Shown one piece after another: positions 26,966 to 36,155 of a DNA stretch of 64,000 nucleotides. Position 1 is the first letter of the stretch. The number at the start of each line of letters is the position of its first letter. The notes beneath the pieces are model-generated. The model saw only the letters and a list, made by a program, of their open reading frames with translations, was not told where the DNA came from and did no database searches. The position numbers and the translations under genes were made by a program. The stretch comes from Chitinophagaceae bacterium. GTDB taxonomy: Bacteria; Bacteroidota; Bacteroidia; Chitinophagales; Chitinophagaceae. The DNA is taken from positions 1 to 64,000 of the forward strand of contig JAIYAN010000002.1 in the NCBI GenBank assembly GCA_027489035.1, read 5' to 3'.

Positions 26966-28981
26966 TCATGGTTTCAATACATCATATAATGAAACAATGT
27001 TAAAATTTTCTATTTTTTTTATGAGTGATAAATCTTCAATTAATATGATTTTTTTTTCATCTTTTGACAAATCGAAGTAATTGTCTGAACATTTTAAAGG
27101 TTTATCATTTAAAGACAGATAAACAAATTTTGCATCCACATTTGACGTAATGGAAAAATGTGATTTATCGACTTGTGCAATTTTAAAATTGGGTTTTGAT
27201 AGCTTCCAATCTTTAGGCATAATGGTGTCAATTTGATTGGTGGCTTTCTCTGCATAAGCGTTTTTCACAGCGTACCAACTTGCTTTGGGTGTTTTTGATG
27301 CATCTAAAATACTCCAACTGGTTACTGGCCAGCAATCATTCAATTGCCACAATAATGTACCCATGTTCCTAGGTTCCTTACTTCTATGAATGGCGATGGA
27401 GTTTCTTAAAATGTAGGCTTGTAAACATTGTGTGAGATAAACATACGCCTTCAATTGAAGTGATTTTAATTTATTGGAATCTATAAAATACCGTGTGAGA
27501 TAATGATTTAATTTTTTAAATCCTTCGTTTGCTTTTTGATGGGATAAAAATGATTTTGAATTTAATTGTCGCTCATTTTCTGGAGTATAGGATTTTACGG
27601 TGTTGTAGTTTGACATTGACTGCATACCGTATTCACTCACAAAGCGCCCCGTTTTTTCTTTGAACACTTCCCAATCCATCAAGCCCCACCATAGTCCCCA
27701 GAAGTGACTATCGCCTTCTACATAACTTTTTTCTCTTCCCCAGCCATGCATAGGTGATGTGGAAACATAAGGTCTAGTTCCATCAAATTCATTAGTCCAT
27801 GCTTCCAATGAATCTTTAAAAAGCGTTTCATATTCTTGCCAAATTCTTAATGAATCATCTCCATGTAAATTGTATTGATTTTGCCATCCCCAGTTTTTCC
27901 AAGCTTCTTCTATTTCATTGTTTCCGCACCACAGTACAATGCATGAATGATGGCGCAATCTTTCTATTTGATATTTAACTTCTGATTTTACATTTTGTAA
28001 AAAAGCAGCATCTGCAGGATACATACCACCGGCAAACATGAAATCTTGCCAAACATAGATACCTAAAGAATCGCAGAGATCGTAAAAGTCATCCGATTCA
28101 TAAATTCCACCGCCCCAAACCCGAAGCATATTCATATTGGCTTCTTTAGCTTTTATGAGCAATGCACGATAATCGTTTCGAGTAACTGCATCAGGAAAAA
28201 TATTTGCCGGTATCCAATTTGCACCCTTCATATAAATTGGAACGCCATTTTTTTCAAAATAAAAACTTTGTCCAATACTGTCTTTTTGCTGAATTAATTT
28301 AATGTCTAATTTTCTCTTTGCATTTAAAATGTCTTTTTTGATTTGATTTTTCTCTCTGCTAGACACATCATCATACCCATCTATCCATACTTTTTTCCAA
28401 ATGCCCGCACCAATGAAAAGTGGCCCCCAATCCCAACCAAATTGATATTGGGCTTTTCTGGCATAAACCCTGTTGTTATCTGGATATACATTAGGCAAAT
28501 GGGCTTTGGCAATATTATCGGTGATTTTTTTTGCGGAATTAAATACAATTCGAATATTATTGGTTCCCAACTTTGCAACAGGTTTTATATTGCACACCCA
28601 TTCCACAAACATATTGTTGGTAGTCATTAATAATTCATCATTTATATACACAAGCGAATAAGTATCTAAACCATCAAAAACAAGATCAATTTTCTTTTTA
28701 TTAAAAAGGGTTTTATCAATACTGAATTGACAATTATATTCCCAATTTAAAGTGTCTATCCATTGAAGCTTTTTTTCATTAACCCCATAAAAAGGATTGT
28801 CAATTTGCTTAGTTTTAATCAAGTTTATATGAACAGATCCAGGGACAATAGCAGGGTGCCAAAGCTCAGTATTAGTTGATTTGAATTGCCAGTTTTTGTT
28901 GAGATTAACTTCGATATTTTGAGCAAATAATAAGCTGGAGAAGAAAAGAAAGAGACAAAAAAAATATGTTTTGACTAGCAT
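26966..28981 (-). CDS. Compact GH2 beta-mannosidase
   Basis: 671 residues with signal peptide (to LLFAQ). It removes beta-mannose from the non-reducing end, for example Man-beta-1,4-GlcNAc of the N-glycan core. The GH2 sugar-binding domain (NWQF, PGSVHINL, YQFGWDWGP) leads to the barrel (KGANWIPANIFPDAV, MLRVWGGGIYE, WQDFMFAGGMYP), acid/base Glu in WCGNNEIEEAW and nucleophile Glu in FVSEYGMQS. About 90 residues of the Ig-like domain between GYDDVSS and the SFYFEKNG strand are absent, as is most of the domain after NAYAEKATNQ; usual length is about 820-860. Starts overlapping cutC by 7 bases. Confidence 0.87.
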   Translation of the reverse strand: MLVKTYFFCLFLFFSSLLFAQNIEVNLNKNWQFKSTNTELWHPAIVPGSVHINLIKTKQIDNPFYGVNEKKLQWIDTLNWEYNCQFSIDKTLFNKKKIDLVFDGLDTYSLVYINDELLMTTNNMFVEWVCNIKPVAKLGTNNIRIVFNSAKKITDNIAKAHLPNVYPDNNRVYARKAQYQFGWDWGPLFIGAGIWKKVWIDGYDDVSSREKNQIKKDILNAKRKLDIKLIQQKDSIGQSFYFEKNGVPIYMKGANWIPANIFPDAVTRNDYRALLIKAKEANMNMLRVWGGGIYESDDFYDLCDSLGIYVWQDFMFAGGMYPADAAFLQNVKSEVKYQIERLRHHSCIVLWCGNNEIEEAWKNWGWQNQYNLHGDDSLRIWQEYETLFKDSLEAWTNEFDGTRPYVSTSPMHGWGREKSYVEGDSHFWGLWWGLMDWEVFKEKTGRFVSEYGMQSMSNYNTVKSYTPENERQLNSKSFLSHQKANEGFKKLNHYLTRYFIDSNKLKSLQLKAYVYLTQCLQAYILRNSIAIHRSKEPRNMGTLLWQLNDCWPVTSWSILDASKTPKASWYAVKNAYAEKATNQIDTIMPKDWKLSKPNFKIAQVDKSHFSITSNVDAKFVYLSLNDKPLKCSDNYFDLSKDEKKIILIEDLSLIKKIENFNIVSLYDVLKP

Positions 28982-29700
28982 GATTTAAGTGCATTTATAA
29001 TATATCTAACTTCATCCGCATTTAGGTTTACAGATGTCAATTGTTCATTCATTGTTGGTTGGGAAAATTGCATTTTACTTTCTATGAAGTTTCTTGCTGA
29101 ACTATGAAACTCAGTAGCTCCGGTATATTGTGCTATTTCAACAATGTTTTTCGAATTTATTCCACTGCCTGGCATGATGATAATTCGATTGTCTGCTTTT
29201 TCTATGAGCGCTTTAATATTTTCCTTTCCATTATAAGCAGCAGGTTTTTGTCCGCTGGTCAATATGCGTTCACAACCACATTCGATAATGTCTTCCAATG
29301 CTTCAAACATATCATTTGTTCTGTCGAAAGCTCTATGAAACGTAACCCCCATGGGATAAGCAAGTGATGTTAAGATTTTAGTTCTTTCTTTATCAACTGT
29401 TCCATCAGCATTCAACAATCCAATAACTACACCATCACATCCCAATTCTTTACACAACAATACATCTGATTTTATGATGTCGAATTCTGTATCTGAATAT
29501 AAAAAATCACCACCTCTTGGTCTAATAATTGGATATAATTCAATTGATAAAATTGCTCTCGCGGCTTTTATAAAACCATAAGAAGGCGTCGTTCCACCAT
29601 CGGCTTGGTTATCGCATAGTTCAATTCTAGACACTCCATTGGCTTCTGCCAAAATGCAACTTTCGATATTAAAGGCAATCACTTCTAAAGTAAAATCCAT
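28975..29700 (-). CDS. cutC: CutC-family protein (copper homeostasis protein, role uncertain)
   Basis: 241 residues, a TIM-barrel CutC protein: EVIAFNIESCILAEANGVSRIELC, GGTTPSYG, IIRPRGGDFLYSD, GVVIGLLNADGTVD, TFHRAFDR, ILTSGQ, IIIMPGSGIN, EFHSSAR. The copper role assigned in E. coli is disputed. Here it is locked between glycosylasparaginase (5-base gap) and beta-mannosidase (7-base overlap), so a role in glycan breakdown is at least as likely. The start is ATG. Confidence 0.9.
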   Translation of the reverse strand: MDFTLEVIAFNIESCILAEANGVSRIELCDNQADGGTTPSYGFIKAARAILSIELYPIIRPRGGDFLYSDTEFDIIKSDVLLCKELGCDGVVIGLLNADGTVDKERTKILTSLAYPMGVTFHRAFDRTNDMFEALEDIIECGCERILTSGQKPAAYNGKENIKALIEKADNRIIIMPGSGINSKNIVEIAQYTGATEFHSSARNFIESKMQFSQPTMNEQLTSVNLNADEVRYIINALKSC

Positions 29701-29705
29701 AAGTA

Positions 29706-30707
29706 TTATATCAAAAATTTAGAAGAATGGATTTCGTTTTCATCATTGCTTTTTACACTAAATACAAATCCTTTTTGAATGGCATAAGCACCATATTCAC
29801 CTTTTTTGTTTAGGGCTAAAAACCCAACTTGTAAGGTTGCCGCTTTTTTAGGATCTCTTTTTACAATTCGTTCGCATGCTTTTTTACAAGCCATTTCTGG
29901 CGAATATCCATTGCGCATAAATTCAACCACCAAATGCGTTCCACAAATGCGAATTACTTCCTCGCCAACGCCACTGCTGGTAGCTGCGCCAATTTCATTA
30001 TCTACAAACAAACCCGCGCCAATGATGGGAGAGTCGCCAACTCTGCCGTGGATTTTATAGGCCATTCCTGAAGTGGTTACTGCACCTGATAAATCTCCAT
30101 TGAAATCCATCGCCACCAAACCCATTGTATCGTGATTTGCTGTTCCATCATCAAAAAAATTCGGTGCAAATGGGCCGTTTTGTTTTTTATTTTCAATGTT
30201 TATTTCCGGCTGATATTTACTTTTTATTAACCATTCTTTGTATGCTTTTGTAGCATCATCAGATAGTTTTTTTTCTTCTAATTTAAATCCATTTTCCAAC
30301 GCAAATTGTTGAGCGCCTGCACCTACCAAAATTACATGTGGCGTTGATTCCATTACTTTTCTGGCTACGGAAATCGGGTGTTTGATTTGTTCCAAACCAG
30401 CCACAGCGCCACAATTTGCTTTTTCATCCATGATACAAGCATCCAAGGTTACAATGCCATCTCTATCTGGATAACCACCAAGTCCTACACAACAATTGAT
30501 GTCGTTTTCGATATGAATGGCACCTGCTTCTACTGCATCAACAGATTTACCGTTATTAGATAATATTTTCCAAGCTTCTGCATTAACAGGCATGCCACTA
30601 TCCCAAGTGGAAATCACAATTGGCTTTTTTACTGGGGATGAAAATTTCGGGAAATTAATGGACGCTAAACCCAATGATCCCATTTTTAGAAAGTTTTTTC
30701 TATTCAT
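29706..30707 (-). CDS. N4-(beta-N-acetylglucosaminyl)-L-asparaginase (glycosylasparaginase)
   Basis: 333 residues, Ntn-hydrolase made as a precursor that cuts itself before Thr of HDTMGLVAMD. The N-terminal segment MNRKNFLKMGSLGLASINF looks like a signal sequence. It cleaves the GlcNAc-Asn bond of N-linked glycopeptides, like the Elizabethkingia (Flavobacterium) enzyme. Supporting motifs: STWDSGMPVNAEAW, GLGGYPDRDGIVTLDAC, GRVGDSPIIGAG, ATSSGVGEEVIRICG. Second gene of a minus-strand operon, followed by cutC and beta-mannosidase, which fits breakdown of the N-glycan core. Confidence 0.88.
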   Translation of the reverse strand: MNRKNFLKMGSLGLASINFPKFSSPVKKPIVISTWDSGMPVNAEAWKILSNNGKSVDAVEAGAIHIENDINCCVGLGGYPDRDGIVTLDACIMDEKANCGAVAGLEQIKHPISVARKVMESTPHVILVGAGAQQFALENGFKLEEKKLSDDATKAYKEWLIKSKYQPEINIENKKQNGPFAPNFFDDGTANHDTMGLVAMDFNGDLSGAVTTSGMAYKIHGRVGDSPIIGAGLFVDNEIGAATSSGVGEEVIRICGTHLVVEFMRNGYSPEMACKKACERIVKRDPKKAATLQVGFLALNKKGEYGAYAIQKGFVFSVKSNDENEIHSSKFLI

Positions 30708-30716
30708 TCAAGCAAA

Positions 30717-31016
30717 TTAATGATGATTTGCCAAATAATGAATATTTTCAAAAGATTCCATGTTGGCATAACTTCCAAAGGCACCAGTGAATATGCCTTT
30801 ATGTTTTCCATCCTTTGAACATAAAGCATAAACCACATCTTCATCCGATGGATTGCTCTCTCCTTCAAAGCGGTAAGTTTCAATAATTTCAAATTCAATG
30901 GGATTGAGCCATTCCTCTTTACTCAGATTTTTATCAAAATTGATGTTTAAATCCAATGAATATCCCATTTTCTTTAACCCTTCTAATGCGTCAAATACGG
31001 TTTCAAATGTGTTCAT
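30717..31016 (-). CDS. Small conserved Bacteroidota protein, unknown function
   Basis: 99 residues, acidic, no membrane or signal segment. The YRFEGESNPSDEDVVYAL stretch resembles a family of about 100-residue Bacteroidota proteins that databases sometimes label phosphoribosylpyrophosphate synthetase; the protein lacks any PRPP synthetase motif, so that label should not be used. It is the first gene of the operon, ending 9 bases before the glycosylasparaginase gene. Confidence 0.7.
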   Translation of the reverse strand: MNTFETVFDALEGLKKMGYSLDLNINFDKNLSKEEWLNPIEFEIIETYRFEGESNPSDEDVVYALCSKDGKHKGIFTGAFGSYANMESFENIHYLANHH

Positions 31017-31069
31017 TTTTTGGGTTAAATGTATATCGCAATTGAAACTAAAAACAGTTTATTCATCAG

Positions 31070-31131
31070 GTACGTAATTATTTCTAATCATAACTAATGA
31101 ATGATGGGTAAAAAAACACTAGATTACGTAC
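31070..31131. repeat. Inverted repeat GTACGTAAT / ATTACGTAC
   Basis: Perfect 9-base inverted repeat (31070-31078 and 31123-31131) with 44 bases between, in the spacer between two divergent genes. It could be an operator pair or a structured RNA; no gene of its own is seen. Confidence 0.4.
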
Positions 31132-31140
31132 ATTGCATAC

Positions 31141-31197
31141 AAAATAGACATAATGGTAATCGCTGTCACAAATTAGGTCATTGTATATGTCTATTTT
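31141..31197. repeat. Inverted repeat AAAATAGACATA / TATGTCTATTTT
   Basis: Perfect 12-base arms at 31141-31152 and 31186-31197, with a 33-base loop that can add four further pairs after a bulge. It directly follows the GTACGTAAT repeat. T-rich sequence after the right arm is short, so a terminator is not certain. Confidence 0.4.
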
Positions 31198-31200
31198 AAT

Positions 31201-31275
31201 TAAAAAGTTAAAATTCAAAAAATGGGATTAATAGTATTTGTTTTTTTTGACTTTTAAATTTTGAATTTTAACTTA
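31201..31275 (+). repeat. AT-rich intergenic element (AATGGG family), copy 2
   Basis: Perfect 16-base inverted ends AAGTTAAAATTCAAAA (31205-31220) and TTTTGAATTTTAACTT (31259-31274) around AATGGG and TTTTTTTGACTTTTAAA. It lies 35 bases before the rnr start codon. Confidence 0.55.
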
Positions 31276-31310
31276 ACCAATAACCATTGAATTGGATTCA
31301 TAAATAACAT

Positions 31311-33302
31311 ATGGACAAAAAGAAAACAACAAAGACAAAAAAATCATCTCAAACTAAAATTCTAAAAGGTAAATTAGATATCAGTAGAAGTGGAATGGGG
31401 TTTGTGATAGTAGAAGATCAAGAAAAAGACATTATTGTTAAGCCCAATGATTTTGGTAAGGCTTTTCATGGCGATACTGTTCGTGTTCAAATTGCCACTG
31501 GCGGGGGGTTAGGGAATAAGCGAGTTGAAGGGAAAATTATTGATGTCGTTGAAAGAAAACAAGTGGTGTTTTTAGGAAATCTTCAAGTGACTAAAACGAC
31601 TGCATTTTTTTGTCCGTCAGGCGAAAAACCTATTCCAGATTTTTTCATTCCAATGGATGAATTAAAAGGAGCAGTTGATGGAGATCGCGTTATGGCACGT
31701 TTGGTTCGTTGGGATAAAAATGACCGTAAACCTCAAGGTGTAATCGAATCCATTATTGATGCCCGTAATGAATCAGATTTAGCCATGAAAGAAATATTGA
31801 TTGGAGCTGGTTTTACTATGGGATTCGATGATGCTGTTTTAAAAGAAGCGGATTCATTCTCCGAAAAAATTACCCGTGAAGAATTGTCAAAAAGAAAAGA
31901 TTTTAGGGATATTCTAACCTTTACGATTGATCCGGTTGATGCCAAAGATTTTGATGATGCCATTTCAATCAGAAATCTAGATAATGGAAATTATGAAATT
32001 GGCGTTCACATTGCCGATGTAAGCCATTTTGTAAAACAAGGCAGCTTACTTGATAAGTCTGCATACGAAAGGGCCACAAGCGTTTATTTACCTGATCGCG
32101 TAAATCCAATGTTGCCCGAAAAGATTTCAAATGAATTATGTTCATTAAGACCTAACGAGGATAAATATACGTTTTCGGTAGTTTTTCAAATTACCAATAG
32201 AGCAGAAATTAAACATCAATGGATTGGTAGAACTGTAATTCACAGCAATCATAGATATGCTTACGAAGATGTACAACAAATCATTGAAACCCAAGAAGGG
32301 ATAAACTTTAAAGCGATTCTGCTTTTAAATAATTTGGCAAAGCAATTTCGTAAAAAGAGATTTGAACAAGGCGCGATTAATTTTTCATCAACTGAAGTAA
32401 AATTTCAATTGGATGAAAATGGAAGTCCTATTGGCATTGTGGTTAAGGAAAGTAAAGATGCGCACAAATTGATTGAAGAGTTTATGTTGCTTGCCAACAA
32501 AGCAGTTGCTGAATATGTATCTAAAATAAAAATCAACAAAGAGGCAATTCCTTTTCCATATCGAATACATGATACCCCAAGTGATGAAAAGTTAAAACCA
32601 TTTGTTGCTTTCGCTAAAAAGTTTGGTTATGCGTTTGATATGCATGATGAAAAACAAGTGGCAACTTCTTTTAATAATTTATTGCAAGAAATTCAGGGCA
32701 AACCAGAACAACATGTTTTGGAACAATTGGGCATTCGTACGATGGCTAAAGCTGTTTACACCGCCGAAAACATTGGTCATTACGGATTAGGTTTCGAACA
32801 TTATTGTCATTTCACATCTCCAATTCGAAGATATCCTGATGTAATGGTGCACCGAATTTTATTGTCGTGTTTAGAAAAAAACATTAAAGTAGAAAATAAA
32901 TTAGAAGATTGGTGTAAACATTGCAGCGATAGAGAACGTGCGGCAATGGAATGTGAACGTGCTGGAAATAAATACAAACAAGTTGAGTTTATGAAACAAT
33001 ACATCGGAGACGAATTCGACGGTGTAATCAGCGGTGTTTCTGGGTTTGGTTTTTGGGTTGAAACCGTTGAGCATAAATGCGAAGGATTAATCAGCATCAG
33101 AGATTTGAGTGAATACGACGATTTTCAACTTGATGAAACGGATTACGCCCTTATTGGTTTAAATACGAAGAAGAAATTTAGAATGGGCGATAAAATCAAA
33201 ATTCGTGTGGTAGCTGCCAATTTAACCAAGCGTCAATTGGATTATGAATGGGTGGTTGAAGGAGGTTTATCTGCAAAAAAAGCAAAATCAAAAAGAAAAT
33301 AA
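31311..33302 (+). CDS. rnr: Ribonuclease R
   Basis: 663 residues, 3'-5' exoribonuclease of the RNB family that degrades structured RNA. A Lys-rich N-terminus is followed by cold-shock domains (about 15-150), the RNB domain with the catalytic Asp cluster in PVDAKDFDDAIS, then FTSPIRRYPDVMVHR, and an S1 domain near 575-645 (GFGFWVE, KIKIRVVAAN). It is shorter than E. coli RNase R (about 810) because both basic tails are reduced, as is usual in the phylum. The ATG start is preceded by the repeat element at 31201. Confidence 0.93.
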   Translation: MDKKKTTKTKKSSQTKILKGKLDISRSGMGFVIVEDQEKDIIVKPNDFGKAFHGDTVRVQIATGGGLGNKRVEGKIIDVVERKQVVFLGNLQVTKTTAFFCPSGEKPIPDFFIPMDELKGAVDGDRVMARLVRWDKNDRKPQGVIESIIDARNESDLAMKEILIGAGFTMGFDDAVLKEADSFSEKITREELSKRKDFRDILTFTIDPVDAKDFDDAISIRNLDNGNYEIGVHIADVSHFVKQGSLLDKSAYERATSVYLPDRVNPMLPEKISNELCSLRPNEDKYTFSVVFQITNRAEIKHQWIGRTVIHSNHRYAYEDVQQIIETQEGINFKAILLLNNLAKQFRKKRFEQGAINFSSTEVKFQLDENGSPIGIVVKESKDAHKLIEEFMLLANKAVAEYVSKIKINKEAIPFPYRIHDTPSDEKLKPFVAFAKKFGYAFDMHDEKQVATSFNNLLQEIQGKPEQHVLEQLGIRTMAKAVYTAENIGHYGLGFEHYCHFTSPIRRYPDVMVHRILLSCLEKNIKVENKLEDWCKHCSDRERAAMECERAGNKYKQVEFMKQYIGDEFDGVISGVSGFGFWVETVEHKCEGLISIRDLSEYDDFQLDETDYALIGLNTKKKFRMGDKIKIRVVAANLTKRQLDYEWVVEGGLSAKKAKSKRK

Positions 33303-33391
33303 CCTAATTAAAATTCATTTAAAAATGAATTTATGGTGTAAAAAATAGTTTATTCATTTCAATTGTAAAAAATTAAAACCAAGATTTAATA

Positions 33392-34357
33392 ATGTATTCT
33401 TTTGTTGATTTATCCTTAAAGTTTGAAGAGCATTTTAATAAAAGACAATTTCCAGAAACACCCGAAAATTTATATGATGCCGCGCAATATATTTTGCAAT
33501 TAGGGGGTAAAAGGGTAAGGCCTGTTGCGGTTTTAATGGCCAATGAATTGTTTTCAGATCTACATCAAGATGCTTTTCATATTGCATCAGCGATTGAATT
33601 GTTCCATAATTTCAGTTTGATACATGATGATATTATGGATAAAGCGCCATTGCGTAGAGGCATGGGTACGGTGCATTCAAAATATGGAGAATCAACAGCT
33701 TTGCTCGCTGGCGATGTAATGTTGGTGGTGGCTTATGAACACATCAATAAAATGAGTTCTGATAAACTTCACGAAGTAATGAGCTTGTTCAACAAAACAG
33801 CCAAAGAAGTTTGCGAAGGCCAGCAGATGGATATGGATTTTGAACAAAAAGAAAATGTAGCATTTGACGTGTATTTACAAATGATCACATTGAAAACCTC
33901 TGTACTATTGGCAGCTAGCTTGCAATTGGGTGCAATTGTTGGTGGTGCAGGTATCGGAAATCAGGAACATTTATATGAATTTGGTAAAAACCTAGGGATA
34001 GCCTTTCAAATTCAGGATGATTATTTAGATGCATTTGGAGATCCCAAAAAATTTGGAAAGCAAGTGGGTGGTGATATAATAGCCAACAAAAAAACATTCT
34101 TACTGATACATGCTATGGATGTGGCAAATGATGCACAAAAAAATGAACTACAAGCATTATTAAAAGACAATTCACCAGATAAAGTGCAAAAGGTTTTAGA
34201 ATTGTTTTCAGATTGTAAAGTTGCGGATTGGGCAAATGAGTTGAAAGAACAATACTTCAAAAAAGCGATGGCTTCACTTGAAGCGATAAATGTGTTAAGT
34301 AACAGAAAATCGGAATTAGAAAAATTAGCTCGATTTTTATTAGACAGAGAATCATAA
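33392..34357 (+). CDS. Polyprenyl diphosphate synthase (trans-isoprenyl type)
   Basis: 321 residues. Builds C15-C20 or longer isoprenyl diphosphates for quinones or carotenoids. First aspartate-rich motif D79-D83 (LIHDDIMDKAPLRRG), LAGDVML, and second motif FQIQDDYLDAFGDPKKFGKQVGGDI are all in place, with GGKRVRP as the IPP-binding basic motif. Chain length cannot be decided here. It lies between rnr and an amino acid permease, same strand, with small gaps. Confidence 0.92.
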   Translation: MYSFVDLSLKFEEHFNKRQFPETPENLYDAAQYILQLGGKRVRPVAVLMANELFSDLHQDAFHIASAIELFHNFSLIHDDIMDKAPLRRGMGTVHSKYGESTALLAGDVMLVVAYEHINKMSSDKLHEVMSLFNKTAKEVCEGQQMDMDFEQKENVAFDVYLQMITLKTSVLLAASLQLGAIVGGAGIGNQEHLYEFGKNLGIAFQIQDDYLDAFGDPKKFGKQVGGDIIANKKTFLLIHAMDVANDAQKNELQALLKDNSPDKVQKVLELFSDCKVADWANELKEQYFKKAMASLEAINVLSNRKSELEKLARFLLDRES

Positions 34358-34397
34358 TTTAAAAAAAACGCTTCATCCATAAAAAATCCAATTTTAT

Positions 34398-36098
34398 ATG
34401 AGCAACGGATTATTTCGTAAAAAAAACATCAACAGTATTCTAGCCGAAGGTTCTGATGGAAGCCATGGTGGCGGATTGAAAAGGGTATTAACCGTAAAAG
34501 ACTTAACCTTTTTTGGTATTGCCGCAATACTAGGTGCAGGCAGTTTTAGTAGTTTGGGTGGTGCGGTTTTTAATGGTGGCCCAGGCGTAATTGTGCTGTT
34601 TATCATTACCGGAATAGCTTGTGCGTTTACGGCTTTCTGTTACTCTGATTTTGCGAGTCGTATTCCTGTTGCAGGTAGCGCTTATACTTATGCGTATGCC
34701 AGTTTTGGAGAGTTGTTTGCTTGGATCATTGGTTGGGCTTTAATCATGGAATATTCAATTGGTAATATTTATGTAGCTTATAGCTGGAGCGATTATTTTA
34801 CATCATTTTTGGAACGCATGAATGTTCATATTCCTACTTATTTATCTACAAGTTATATGGAAGCAAAGCATGGCTTCGAATCTGGAAGTACAAATACTGA
34901 TATTGTTACTGCTTGGAATAATGCACCTGTTTTTAATGGCTTAAAAATTATTTTAGATCTACCTGCATTAATCATCAATTTTTTAATAACGTATCTGGTA
35001 TATCGCGGCATCAAAGAAAGTAGAAATTTCAGCAACTTGATGGTGATTTTAAAATTGGGGGTGGTGTTTTTAATCATCATAGTTGGAGGTTATTTGGTTT
35101 TGAGTAATGGACTTACTTCCAATTGGCTTCCTAAAAATGATGCAGGTGTAAATTCATTTATGCCCAATGGGTTTAGTGGCGTGATGGCAGCTGTGGCTGG
35201 TGTTTTCTTTGCCTATATTGGTTTTGATGCAGTGAGTGTACTTGCAGAAGAAAGCAAAGATCCTCAACGTGATTTGCCCAAAGGCATGATTTACTCTTTG
35301 GTGATTTGCACGGTGATTTATATTTTACTAACCTTGGTTTTGAGCGGTGCAGTTCATTACAAAAATTTTGAAGGGGTAGGCGATCCTCTAGCATTCATTT
35401 TTGAACCACAGAATTTAAACATCGGTTGGATGCAATTGTTGGTTTCTATTTGTGCAGTTGTAGCCATGACAAGTGTTTTATTGGTGTTTCAAATGGGACA
35501 ACCCCGTATTTGGATGAGCATGAGTCGTGATGGATTATTACCACCTGTTTTTCAAAAAATACATTCGAAATTTCAAACACCATCATTTGCTACAATTGTA
35601 ACGGGGTTTGTCGTGGGTGTACCTATTATATTTACCGATAAAACTTTTGTACTTGATTTTACCAGTATTGCTACTTTGTTTGCATTTGTGCTTGTTTGTG
35701 GAGGCGTTTTGCTATTGCCAGCAAAAGAAAAAGAACCAGGAAAATTTCATTTACCGTTTATTTCATCACGCATCATTTTTCCAGTAATAATCATCGGTAC
35801 AATAATTATTCTTCAACTTTTTTCTAAAAATTATTTTAGCGGATTATTTAATTTAAATGGCGATACATCGACCATAACGTTCAATGTTTCATCAATCATT
35901 TTCTGGTTAAGCTGCATCATTTTTTCAGTTATAACGCTATTCAAAAACTGGTCATTAATTCCTTTGTTGGGTTTGGTTACCTGCTTGTATTTGTTAACGG
36001 GAATGACTGCTATGAATTGGGCTTGGTTTGGAGGTTGGTTGGTATTGGGATTAGTTGTTTATTTTATGTATGGTTATAAAAAAAGTAAACTGGCGTAG
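34398..36098 (+). CDS. APC-superfamily amino acid permease
   Basis: 566 residues with 12-14 hydrophobic segments. The cationic amino acid transporter-like core GIAAILGAGSFSSLGGAV is followed by PVAGSAYTYAYASFGELFAWIIGW and FFAYIGFDAVSVLAEESKDPQRDLPKG, typical of the family. Substrate is not readable. The start ATG follows 40 bases after the polyprenyl synthase stop. Confidence 0.9.
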   Translation: MSNGLFRKKNINSILAEGSDGSHGGGLKRVLTVKDLTFFGIAAILGAGSFSSLGGAVFNGGPGVIVLFIITGIACAFTAFCYSDFASRIPVAGSAYTYAYASFGELFAWIIGWALIMEYSIGNIYVAYSWSDYFTSFLERMNVHIPTYLSTSYMEAKHGFESGSTNTDIVTAWNNAPVFNGLKIILDLPALIINFLITYLVYRGIKESRNFSNLMVILKLGVVFLIIIVGGYLVLSNGLTSNWLPKNDAGVNSFMPNGFSGVMAAVAGVFFAYIGFDAVSVLAEESKDPQRDLPKGMIYSLVICTVIYILLTLVLSGAVHYKNFEGVGDPLAFIFEPQNLNIGWMQLLVSICAVVAMTSVLLVFQMGQPRIWMSMSRDGLLPPVFQKIHSKFQTPSFATIVTGFVVGVPIIFTDKTFVLDFTSIATLFAFVLVCGGVLLLPAKEKEPGKFHLPFISSRIIFPVIIIGTIIILQLFSKNYFSGLFNLNGDTSTITFNVSSIIFWLSCIIFSVITLFKNWSLIPLLGLVTCLYLLTGMTAMNWAWFGGWLVLGLVVYFMYGYKKSKLA

Positions 36099-36155
36099 TA
36101 GAATAAATCTTGGTATTAACACTAACAAAGACAAAAAAAAGAAAAATAATACAAA

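Noticed and set aside
30717..31016. Phosphoribosylpyrophosphate synthetase label for the 99-residue protein
   Set aside because: Too short and without any PRPP synthetase motif; likely a propagated mislabel.
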